DNA from: Subtercola endophyticus
GTDB lineage: Bacteria; Actinomycetota; Actinomycetes; Actinomycetales; Microbacteriaceae
Assembly (NCBI RefSeq): GCF_021044565.1
Contig: NZ_CP087997.1
Location: forward strand, 2,728,001 to 2,792,000
Direction: 5' to 3'
Length of the DNA stretch: 64,000 nt
Shown here in pieces: positions 17,002 to 24,594 of the stretch (position 1 is its first letter; each line of letters starts with the position of its first letter). Made by a program: the position numbers and the translations under genes. The notes below the pieces were generated by a model that made no database searches, had not been told where the DNA came from, and worked only from the letters and a program-made list of their open reading frames with translations.

Positions 17002-17131
17002 CCGGATGCTCGGGAACGAGCAGCGGGGGGCGAGAGAGGGAGAGAAAGGGGGGAGGCGAGAGGGGGAGGCGAGAGGGGCGGGGGGGCTGGGTGTGGATAA
17101 CTTGGAGGGGCGGGGCGGTGTGGAGGGCATG

Positions 17132-18148
17132 ATGACAGGCATGCCTCGACACAATCCTCTGACACCACAGCTCCAAGCGGCACCGTTCTCGGTGCCTGAA
17201 GCCCGGCGGGCCGGCTTCGGTCGCGCTACCATGCGCAACCGAGAACTGCTTCGACCGTTCTATGGAGTCCGCGCGACACCCTCCGCGCTGTCGAGCTCGA
17301 TTGCGGGCTTCGTTCCGCGGTTGCGCCCGCACGAATGGTTCAGCCACGAGTCAGCGGCGCGACTCTGGGGCGTACCGTTGCGCCATCGACCGCGGCTGGA
17401 TGACCCGGTGCATGTGACGATTGCTGCGCCGGGGGCGGCGTCCCGCACACGAGGGGCGCAGGGCCACCAGAACGCAGATGCGCACGCGCCTGTCGTGCGC
17501 CGCTTCGGTGTGCCGTGCTCAGACGCTGCGAGCACGTGGCTGAGTCTCGCGGGCATCCTGTCTGTTCGGGAACTCGTCGTCGCGGGTGACCACTTCGTTC
17601 TCGATCCTGAAGTGAACGACAGAAAAGACCCGCGCCCGTACGTGACTCTTGACGAGTTGCGGGCACGCACGGCGGCGTTTCACGGGCCGGGTAAGCGGCG
17701 GGCATCCGAGGCCCTCGAGCTGGTGCGGGTGGGTGCCGAGTCGCGATTCGAGACGCTGCTGCGGCTGCTGGTTCGGGATGCTCGGCTGCCGGAGCCCGAG
17801 GTGAATCCGGTGATCGTGGATGCCCGGGGCGCGCGAATCGGGCGGGCGGATCTCGTGTTCCGATCGAGCAGGGTGATCGTCGAATACGACGGTGACCAGC
17901 ATCGCACCGACAAACGTCAGTACCGCAAAGACGTCACCCGTTGGCAGCGGTTCTCGCGCGCCGGGTGGGATGTGCTGCGGTTTCACGACGACCACGTCGT
18001 GCGATTCCCCGCCGTCACGCAGCGCGAGATCGCGGATGCCCTCGCGCGTGACCGAGTCGGGGCCCCGGATGCCGGCCTGGGCCCTGGCCATGGCCCGGCC
18101 GCGGTGGCAACCGCGGGCGCAGCCCCGGCTTTGCGCAGAAGCACCTAA
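17132..18148 (+). CDS. DUF559-type protein with restriction-endonuclease-like C-terminal domain
   Basis: The C-terminal third carries the DUF559/Vsr-like signature: ADLVFRSSRVIVEYDGDQH followed by QYRKDVTRW and GWDVLRFHDDHV. This is a PD-(D/E)xK nuclease-type fold widespread in actinobacteria without an assigned role. The N-terminal two thirds resemble the AbiEi-like or hypothetical part usually found with it. I chose the ATG at 17132 (GGAGGG 4-9 nt upstream); ATGs at 17129 and 17141 are alternatives. The stop codon TAA is supplied by the left arm of hairpin copy 2, and hairpin copy 1 lies just upstream, so the gene is bracketed by the repeats. Confidence 0.75.
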   Translation: MTGMPRHNPLTPQLQAAPFSVPEARRAGFGRATMRNRELLRPFYGVRATPSALSSSIAGFVPRLRPHEWFSHESAARLWGVPLRHRPRLDDPVHVTIAAPGAASRTRGAQGHQNADAHAPVVRRFGVPCSDAASTWLSLAGILSVRELVVAGDHFVLDPEVNDRKDPRPYVTLDELRARTAAFHGPGKRRASEALELVRVGAESRFETLLRLLVRDARLPEPEVNPVIVDARGARIGRADLVFRSSRVIVEYDGDQHRTDKRQYRKDVTRWQRFSRAGWDVLRFHDDHVVRFPAVTQREIADALARDRVGAPDAGLGPGHGPAAVATAGAAPALRRST

Positions 18149-18177
18149 AACGGCGACTTTGGGTGCTTCTGCGCAAA
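18130..18177. repeat. Hairpin family A, copy 2
   Basis: The left arm TTTGCGCAGAAGCACCTAAA is opposed by TTTGGGTGCTTCTGCGCAAA, with one mismatch. The left arm contains the stop codon of the DUF559 gene. Confidence 0.92.
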
Positions 18178-18222
18178 CTCGATTGCGCAGGGGCGAGCGA
18201 GGCGGAGGTTGGGCGGATTCAT

Positions 18223-18270
18223 TTTGCGCAGAAGCAACTAAGACGACGGGTTTGGGTGCTTCTGCGCAAA
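18223..18270. repeat. Hairpin family A, copy 3
   Basis: TTTGCGCAGAAGCAACTAA pairs with TTTGGGTGCTTCTGCGCAAA, with two mismatches. It lies 45 bp after copy 2 and is followed by a G-rich tract before the end of the GT2 gene at 18328. Confidence 0.9.
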
Positions 18271-18327
18271 CCCGGCTCCGCGGAGGCGGGGCGAGGGCGA
18301 GAGGAAGGGCGCGCGGGGGCGGCGGGG

Positions 18328-20370
18328 TCAGGCGGCGGCGTTGCCCTCGAAGGCGGAGTCTTCGTACTCTTCGGTGAGGCCGTGGGGGGTCTTCTCCCAG
18401 TGGTGGGGGCTGAAGACGATCTGGTAGGCGGCGCGCCAGGCGCTGATGGAGTGCAGGATCCAGTACGCGGGGTTCAGCAGGGCGAACATGGCGACGCGCC
18501 AGTTGTACCGGTTCCAGGCGGCAATGCCGGAGATGAGGATGATCATGCCGTTGCTGAAGAGCATATTCACGGTTCCGCCGACGATGAGCCAGTCGGGCAG
18601 GTTGAGGCCGATGAACTGCACACCGATGTAGGTGAACACGGTGAAGCCGAGCACGAGCGGGTAGAGCATGAAGGCGATGGGGGTGCCGAGAATCAGGGCG
18701 ACGAGCGAGAGGGCGCCGAGCACACCGTTGACCCGGAACCAGCGAATGGGATGCCGCGTGTTGACGGCGCCGGTCATGATGTAGCCCTTGATCCACCGAG
18801 TGCGCTGCCGGATCCACGCGCCCACCTCGGCGCAGGCCTCCTCGGCGGTGGATGCCTTCACCACACCGACGCGGTAACCGTGAGCAGCCACGCGCAGGCC
18901 GAGGTCGGCGTCTTCGGTGACGTTGTAGGGATCCCACGCGCCCAGCTCGCGCAACACCTTGGTATCGAAGTGGTTCGAGGTGCCGCCGAGCGGAATCGGC
19001 AGGTGCGACTGGTCGAGCCCGGGCAGCATCGAGTCGAACCACGCAGCGTACTCCACCGCGAAGAGGCGGGTGAGCACGTTGTAGTCGGCGTTGAAGTAGA
19101 TGAGCGCGCCTTGCAGGCAGACCAGCTTCTTCTGGTCAGCGTCGACGTTGGTGCGCTCGAACTCGTCTTGCCGGAAGGCGGCCACGGTGTCGCGCAGCTG
19201 CGACGGGTTGGGGCGGTCTTCGGCGTCGTAGATCACCACGAACTCGCCGCGGGCGAACGAGAGTCCGTAGTTGCAGGCGCGCGGCTTGGTCTGCGGGCCG
19301 CCGGGCGGCACGATGACCATACGCACGTACTCGGGCGGGCGCATGGTGCGCACAGCCGCGATGGTCTCTTCGTCGTCTTCCTCGAGCAGCACCATGACCT
19401 CGAGCTTCGCCTTGGGGTAGTCGATGGCACCGAGGTTCGTCAGCAGCTTCGAGATGATGTTCGCCTCTTTGTAGGCGGGCACCAGAATCGTGTAGATCGG
19501 CAGCTCTTGGTCGGGAATGCGCGACGGCAGCGGCTTCAGCCCGCGCCGCACCCTCTCGAGCGCGACCTCGTCGGCCCAGCGCTCTTTGTCACGATTGTTG
19601 AAGGGAGCGCGGAATCCGGCGACCACCTTGAAGATGATGTTCATGGCGAACAGAATGTTCGCGGCGGTCAGAACGATGATGAGCGTCGTCGTGAGGCTCA
19701 GCACGCAGCCGACGATCACCAGCAGCACCACAATGCCCGGCACGATGAGTTGCCAGCGCCGCAGCCCCGACTTCGCCGACTCGTCGCTCGAATCGGTGGC
19801 CAGGGCATCGGATGCCCCGAAGAGCAGCTGCGTGCGGCACGCCGCCGCGACGGCTTGACTGAGGTCCCAGTCCGTCGTGGTTCGCACGGCGATGTCGGTG
19901 ACGCCGAGCTGGGTTCGGGCGTCGACCAGCAGTTCTTCGGTGGGAGGTACCGTCGTGGCGATGATCGCCCCCGAGCCGGATCGCTTCCACGGCACCCAGC
20001 CGGCCTCGATGAGTTGCTCGGGAGGCAGCACCGAGAGCAGGCCCGCCTCTGGCGGCTCGGCGAGCAGGTCGACGAGTGGCGCGTTCCATTGCGTGGCCAG
20101 GGCTTCGTACATTTCGCGACGGGTCACCGCGCCCGACAAGATGAGGTGCCGGCCGAGCAGGCCACCCTCGCGCTCCTGGATGGCTAGGGCATCCGCGAGT
20201 TCGTGCTCGTCGATGAGGCCGGCGTCGACGAGGATCTCGCCGATGCGACCGGGGCCGCGCTCGCCCGAACCGTGGCGGCCGCTGCCGCCGCCGCTGCCGC
20301 CGCCCGCCGCGGAGCCGCCCGGGGCGCCACCGCCCGCGCCGCCGCCCACTCGTGAGGTCGTGTCGGTCAA
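18328..20370 (-). CDS. MshEN-GT2 fusion: BcsA-like processive glycosyltransferase with c-di-GMP-type receptor domain
   Basis: This is a predicted membrane exopolysaccharide synthase. After a Gly-rich leader, residues about 42-180 form an MshEN (T2SSE_N) domain with the two characteristic tandem motifs, RIGEILVDAGLIDEHELADA and LGRHLILSGAVTRREMYEAL. In other proteins this domain binds c-di-GMP. Two membrane segments (about 200-250) precede a GT2 catalytic domain with EEDDEE, VIYDAEDRP, the catalytic TEDADLG and QRTRWIKG (the Q-x-x-R-W motif of cellulose synthase-like enzymes). More membrane helices follow. No PilZ domain is present. The TTG start at 20370 overlaps the TGA of the upstream GT-C gene, implying coupled translation; a GTG at 20349 is the alternative. 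Confidence 0.88.
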   Translation of the reverse strand: MTDTTSRVGGGAGGGAPGGSAAGGGSGGGSGRHGSGERGPGRIGEILVDAGLIDEHELADALAIQEREGGLLGRHLILSGAVTRREMYEALATQWNAPLVDLLAEPPEAGLLSVLPPEQLIEAGWVPWKRSGSGAIIATTVPPTEELLVDARTQLGVTDIAVRTTTDWDLSQAVAAACRTQLLFGASDALATDSSDESAKSGLRRWQLIVPGIVVLLVIVGCVLSLTTTLIIVLTAANILFAMNIIFKVVAGFRAPFNNRDKERWADEVALERVRRGLKPLPSRIPDQELPIYTILVPAYKEANIISKLLTNLGAIDYPKAKLEVMVLLEEDDEETIAAVRTMRPPEYVRMVIVPPGGPQTKPRACNYGLSFARGEFVVIYDAEDRPNPSQLRDTVAAFRQDEFERTNVDADQKKLVCLQGALIYFNADYNVLTRLFAVEYAAWFDSMLPGLDQSHLPIPLGGTSNHFDTKVLRELGAWDPYNVTEDADLGLRVAAHGYRVGVVKASTAEEACAEVGAWIRQRTRWIKGYIMTGAVNTRHPIRWFRVNGVLGALSLVALILGTPIAFMLYPLVLGFTVFTYIGVQFIGLNLPDWLIVGGTVNMLFSNGMIILISGIAAWNRYNWRVAMFALLNPAYWILHSISAWRAAYQIVFSPHHWEKTPHGLTEEYEDSAFEGNAAA

Positions 20371-22109
20371 CTGTCGATCCGCTCGTAGATTCGGTAATCG
20401 CCCTGGTCGAACACCACGCGGTACATGGTGGTGAACGATGGGTCTTTCTTCACCGCATCGTAGACGAGGTCGGCGACACCCGTCTGAGAGAGCTCGGGCG
20501 CGTCTGCCGTCGACACGAACACCCACTTCGCGTGCGTCGCGGGGTTCGCAATCGCCTGGTAGAAGAGGTCGCCGGTCGATCGGTTGTAATAGTCGACCAG
20601 CGGAATGCCGATTTCGGGCAAGAGGGCGCTGCCGGCGGCGGATTCGTCCATCAGCACGTCTCCCCCGTCGTAGTTGTCGCGCAGGTAGGCGGCTGCCGCG
20701 GTCGCCCCGCTCGCTGCCTTCAGCTGCACGTAGCCGTCGGCCTCGGCGATGACGGAGGATCGTGCCGGGTCTGCCGCCCACCACGCCGTCTGCACCACGA
20801 GCGCCAGCGCGACCAGGGCGAGCACGGGCATCCACACCCGCGATTTTCGTATCGAGTCGACGAGCACGGCCGCCAGTACCGCCAGCCAGGGGATCACCGC
20901 GAGGGTGTACCTGCTGTTCCACCAGTTCTGCGGCAGCGAGTGGTCGTTGTTCATGTGGGTCTGGCCGAGAAAGAGGCTGAGCAGCGAGAACGCGTAGGCA
21001 ACGCCCATGATCCACACGACGAGGGCCTCGTTCGAAAGCCCGCGGGTGTAGGCGAGCACGACGGCGCCGGCGATGCCGAGCACCACGGTGAGCAGGCCGG
21101 CGGTCTCGAGCACCGACCAGTCGTAGGTCCAGAGGGTCAGGCCCGCGTTGTGCGTGTAGGCGAGCAGGCCCGCATCTGCCGTGGCCTTCTGCAAGTTCGA
21201 CGCCGAGTACTGACCGTTCGCGAACTCGAGCGGGTTGCCGTAGACGGTGAAGTTGTAGGTGAGCCACCACGCGATGGCGACGCCCGGCAGCGCGGCGAAG
21301 GCGAGGCCCATCTTCACGCAGTAGCGCCACGCGCGCTTCTTACGCCACGAGACCCACGCCACGAGCAGGGTTCCGGCGAAGACCAGCACCCAGCCTTCGT
21401 AGCGCGAGAGGGTCGCGCCCGCCGCTGGCAGCCCGCAGAACACCATCATCTCGCCGGCCTGCAGGTTGCGCTTGCTCGTCACCCAGTGCGCCAGCCCCGC
21501 AAAACAGCCCATCATGCACACGATGAGAACGGGCTCGGTGAGCGCCGTCGTATACATGTACAGGATGCTCGGGTTGGCGATGATGAGCAGAACACCGATG
21601 ATGCGTGCCGAACGCCCGAGCCCGATGCGCGCGGCGATGCGGTAGACGCCCGTGGCCGTTCCCATGAGGCAGATCAGTCCGAGCAACCCGGCGGCGAGCC
21701 CGGTGTGCCACAGCCAGAGGTTCGTGACGAACGGAACGAGCACCAGGCTCGGCACCGGCAACCACACCGTGCCGAGCTGGGTGAAGCCCGGGGCCTTGCT
21801 GTCGAAGAGTCGCCTGGAGATGGTGAGGTGGCTCTGCGCGTCGGCGTACGCGATGTTGAGGCCGCTCGACGTGGTGATGATGACCGCGACGATGCCCACG
21901 GCGAGCGCCACGAATGCGATGACCATCGTGCCGGGCACACGCCGCCCCGCGGTGGGGGCGCCGAGCGAGACCCAGCGCGCGATGAGCCAGTCGGTGAAGG
22001 CGGAGTGGATGACCGGCGGAGCCTCGGGCTTCGGCAGAAGCAGCCCGGAGTTCGCCGCGGTGTCCGACCACTCCTCGGCGGGCGTCTCGGGTCTGGTGAG
22101 GGAGGGCAC
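20367..22109 (-). CDS. GT-C family membrane glycosyltransferase
   Basis: This is a polytopic enzyme of about 580 residues with a cytosolic N-terminus, about 11 membrane helices and a C-terminal extracytoplasmic domain. The first external loop has an Asp-containing motif (AYADAQSHLTISRRL) in the position of the catalytic acidic residue of ArnT/PMT-type GT-C enzymes. Such enzymes take sugars from polyprenyl-phosphate donors outside the membrane. The acceptor and sugar are unknown. It lies between the BcsB-like gene (27 bp upstream) and the MshEN-GT2 gene (overlapping), so it is part of the same message and probably decorates or extends the same polymer. Confidence 0.85.
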   Translation of the reverse strand: MPSLTRPETPAEEWSDTAANSGLLLPKPEAPPVIHSAFTDWLIARWVSLGAPTAGRRVPGTMVIAFVALAVGIVAVIITTSSGLNIAYADAQSHLTISRRLFDSKAPGFTQLGTVWLPVPSLVLVPFVTNLWLWHTGLAAGLLGLICLMGTATGVYRIAARIGLGRSARIIGVLLIIANPSILYMYTTALTEPVLIVCMMGCFAGLAHWVTSKRNLQAGEMMVFCGLPAAGATLSRYEGWVLVFAGTLLVAWVSWRKKRAWRYCVKMGLAFAALPGVAIAWWLTYNFTVYGNPLEFANGQYSASNLQKATADAGLLAYTHNAGLTLWTYDWSVLETAGLLTVVLGIAGAVVLAYTRGLSNEALVVWIMGVAYAFSLLSLFLGQTHMNNDHSLPQNWWNSRYTLAVIPWLAVLAAVLVDSIRKSRVWMPVLALVALALVVQTAWWAADPARSSVIAEADGYVQLKAASGATAAAAYLRDNYDGGDVLMDESAAGSALLPEIGIPLVDYYNRSTGDLFYQAIANPATHAKWVFVSTADAPELSQTGVADLVYDAVKKDPSFTTMYRVVFDQGDYRIYERIDS

Positions 22110-22136
22110 GGGGTCGCCTTGTCGGGTTCTCGCCGG

Positions 22137-24407
22137 TTAGTCGGTGCTCGGGGGCGGCGTCGGGCCGGTGCCGGTGGTGCCGGTGCCGGTGGGCGCGGTG
22201 CCGGTGGTGCCGGTGGGCGCGGTGCCGGTGCTCTCGGCGGCGGCCTGCGACTGCGCCGTGCCCTCGGCGACCAGCTGCGCGTCGACGTACTTCTTCAGCT
22301 TTCCGCGGCGGCGCCGGCGGGTGATCTCGCCGATGACGCCGGCCAGAATCAGCACGATGGCGACAACCGCGATCCACACCGCGTAACCGCGGTAGTCATC
22401 GGTGACGGCGGTCTGCGGAACGATGGCGTTGCTCGAGATCAGCACCGGATCGGCCTGGTTCGGCTGAGCGACGAGAATGTCGCCCGACAGCCCGAACCAC
22501 TGGTCGGGGTTGCTCATGGTGTATTCGGCCGCCTGCAGTTGCAGGGCATCCACATCGCCGGCCGACGAGCTGGGCGACCAGCCGCCGAGCATGAGCACGT
22601 TGCGACCGCCGCTCTGGAAGGCCTGCAGCGTGGCGTAGGGTTCGGTGGTTCCGACGCCGAACGAGACGGCGTTCGAGTCGATGGCTTTGAAGCTGTCGAG
22701 GCGCAGCGGGGCACCGAGCGCGTTCGAATCGTCTGAGGTCGCACCGACGAACAGGCCCGACTTCGACGAGGAGACGAACTCCCCCGGCGTCATGACGGTG
22801 ACGGCGAGCTGGATGCTCGAGTTGCGCTGCAGCGAAGCGACGATGTCTCCGGCGCTGGCCACGGCCACATCGACGGAAGCGCCGGAATCGAACGCGACCG
22901 GCAGCACACCGCCGAGCACCTGCGGAAAGCGCTGGAAGCCGGGGTTGATGGTCTGGCCGCGAACCGCCGAGACGTTCGACGCGGCCGCGTCGACGAACAG
23001 CTGGATGGGGATGAGTGCGGGGGCGCCGGTGCAGTTACCGGTGACCGGCACGGCGCTGAGCTGGATCTTGAGACCATTGGCTGCGGTGATGAGTGTGCCG
23101 CTCACGGGCAGCGTCATGCTGAAAGTGGTGCTGTGACCGAGCACCTGCGAGCCGATGAGAAAGTTGTTCCAGTAGACGTTCGCGGTGGCGATGACCGAGT
23201 CGGGGATGTCGGAGTGCATGCCGACGAGGTTGACGGTGGCCGAGCTGATGGGGCCGCCGAAGCTCGCCTGCGAGATGTTCGTGAACGAGCTCGTCTGGCC
23301 GAAGCCGGCGAGTGCGATCTGGCTCGGCGAGCCGAAGTACTGCAGGTTCTGGGTGAGCGCGGGTGTCGAGGTGCCGGTCTGGCTGAGGCCGGTGGTGTTG
23401 CCCGAGTTCGCGAGCACGAGGTAGTCGGAACCGAGGGCGGTGCCGGCGGCGGAGAGCGAGGCTTCAGGGCCCGAGATCGTCAGCGTGGGCACACCGCCGG
23501 CGCCCGTCGAGAGGGCGGTTGTCGCCGTGGTCACCGAGGAGTCGGTCGAGGGTGCCAGCACGATGATGCGGCCGCGGATGGGGTCGACGGCGGCTTCGTT
23601 CGCTGAATCCCCGGCCGTCGTGAGGCTGATGTCGACGCCGGAGGGCAGCGCGTGAGCCAGCGCGGCCACGGTCGAGAGGCCGGCTTGTTCGAGGGCCGAG
23701 GAGGGGGCATCCGGAATCTGCACGGCGACCGCGGTGAGGCTCGGGTTGAGAAACTCGGCGACCGTTTTGGGTACGGTCGCGTCGCCGGAGTAGGCCAGCA
23801 CGACCTTACTGAGCTCGACGCTCGCGGTCGAGGGAACGGTGCAGACGGCCGCGGTGGTGTCGATGACGGTGTAGGTGAGGCCGATGCTGACGATGCCCTT
23901 GACCACGTCGGAAGCCGTGAGGGGCACATTCAGGGCGGCAGGCGCCGCGGGGTCGAGGGTCTGCAGCACCACGCCGTTCACCGAGACCTGCACGGAGCCG
24001 CCGAGGGCACCGGATGCCGCAGCCGATGTGCTCGAAGCGGCTGCACCTGCCGCCGGAGTGACGGGGGCGACGATGCCGGTCACGCTCGTCGGGGTGAGGC
24101 CGGCCGGAACGTCGAGGTTCACGAAGACGGCGGTGCCGTCGGCGGGAATGGTGGTGGTGGCGGGAAAGGAGAGGGTGCCGGGCGCGTCGGCGGCGGCAAG
24201 GGCGCTGGCGCTGCTTCCGGCCTGGGCGGGGGTGCTCGTGCTGGTGCTGGCGCTCGTGCTGGCTTGGGCGGAGGCGGCGAGGCCCAGCGGCGCGGCCGCG
24301 ATCAGCAGACCGGCGGCGGCCAGTGACACCAGGCGCACGGCGTTCGGGCGGGCGCGTCGAGGCGCACCGTCAGACCTGCGGCGGGGAAGTTTCGACGAGA
24401 CGCTCAT
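22137..24407 (-). CDS. BcsB-like extracytoplasmic polysaccharide synthase subunit
   Basis: Length is 756 aa. It has an N-terminal signal sequence (positively charged, hydrophobic about residues 24-45, AQAS cleavage), a long beta-rich extracellular region with two BcsB-type carbohydrate-binding-like units (DGTAVFVNLDVPAG; then VYWNNFLIGSQVL), and one C-terminal membrane helix (about 690-712) followed by RRRRRGKLKK. A Gly/Thr/Pro repeat tail (GTAPTGTTG) ends the protein. BcsB in cellulose synthase anchors to BcsA and guides the glucan outward; the order here with a BcsA-like GT2 supports the same job. No BcsC is expected in a monoderm. Confidence 0.82.
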   Translation of the reverse strand: MSVSSKLPRRRSDGAPRRARPNAVRLVSLAAAGLLIAAAPLGLAASAQASTSASTSTSTPAQAGSSASALAAADAPGTLSFPATTTIPADGTAVFVNLDVPAGLTPTSVTGIVAPVTPAAGAAASSTSAAASGALGGSVQVSVNGVVLQTLDPAAPAALNVPLTASDVVKGIVSIGLTYTVIDTTAAVCTVPSTASVELSKVVLAYSGDATVPKTVAEFLNPSLTAVAVQIPDAPSSALEQAGLSTVAALAHALPSGVDISLTTAGDSANEAAVDPIRGRIIVLAPSTDSSVTTATTALSTGAGGVPTLTISGPEASLSAAGTALGSDYLVLANSGNTTGLSQTGTSTPALTQNLQYFGSPSQIALAGFGQTSSFTNISQASFGGPISSATVNLVGMHSDIPDSVIATANVYWNNFLIGSQVLGHSTTFSMTLPVSGTLITAANGLKIQLSAVPVTGNCTGAPALIPIQLFVDAAASNVSAVRGQTINPGFQRFPQVLGGVLPVAFDSGASVDVAVASAGDIVASLQRNSSIQLAVTVMTPGEFVSSSKSGLFVGATSDDSNALGAPLRLDSFKAIDSNAVSFGVGTTEPYATLQAFQSGGRNVLMLGGWSPSSSAGDVDALQLQAAEYTMSNPDQWFGLSGDILVAQPNQADPVLISSNAIVPQTAVTDDYRGYAVWIAVVAIVLILAGVIGEITRRRRRGKLKKYVDAQLVAEGTAQSQAAAESTGTAPTGTTGTAPTGTGTTGTGPTPPPSTD

Positions 24408-24473
24408 TGACCATCCGATGGGTTAGGTACCGAATCGGTTCCTGGGCTGACACTGATTTCACGCTGCAGGGCT

Positions 24474-24494
24474 ACAAGATCTGCGATATCTTGT
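24474..24494. promoter_or_regulatory. Inverted repeat ACAAGAT-N7-ATCTTGT upstream of EPS operon
   Basis: Perfect 7-bp arms lie 67-87 bp upstream of the BcsB-like start. There is no T run. It is a candidate operator or 5' leader hairpin. Confidence 0.45.
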
Positions 24495-24517
24495 CCCCCC
24501 AATGGGTACCCTTCAGT

Positions 24518-24537
24518 CGAATACTAGTAGGTATTCG
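24518..24537. promoter_or_regulatory. Inverted repeat CGAATAC-N6-GTATTCG over possible -10
   Basis: Perfect 7-bp arms flank TAGTAG. On the minus strand a -10-like TAGTAT lies inside the repeat, at a suitable distance upstream of the BcsB-like gene. A regulator bound here would block the promoter. No clear -35 hexamer is visible. Confidence 0.45.
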
Positions 24538-24594
24538 GTGCGGCTACCGGCAGCGGATTGGTCGTTGTGGCAACACGAAACCAACGTGTAATGA

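Noticed and set aside
20371..21330. N-terminal extension of the MshEN-GT2 frame upstream of 20370
   Set aside because: The open frame continues for 320 codons but is Arg/His-rich and overlaps the GT-C gene; the coupled TTG start is better supported.
20352..22736. Very long open frame on the plus strand opposite the GT-C and BcsB-like genes
   Set aside because: It is the antisense of well-supported genes; its translation is His/Arg/Gly/Glu-rich without domains, as expected for shadow frames in high-GC DNA.
24408..24594. c-di-GMP riboswitch before the EPS operon
   Set aside because: The GEMM conserved core is not recognisable; only simple inverted repeats are present.
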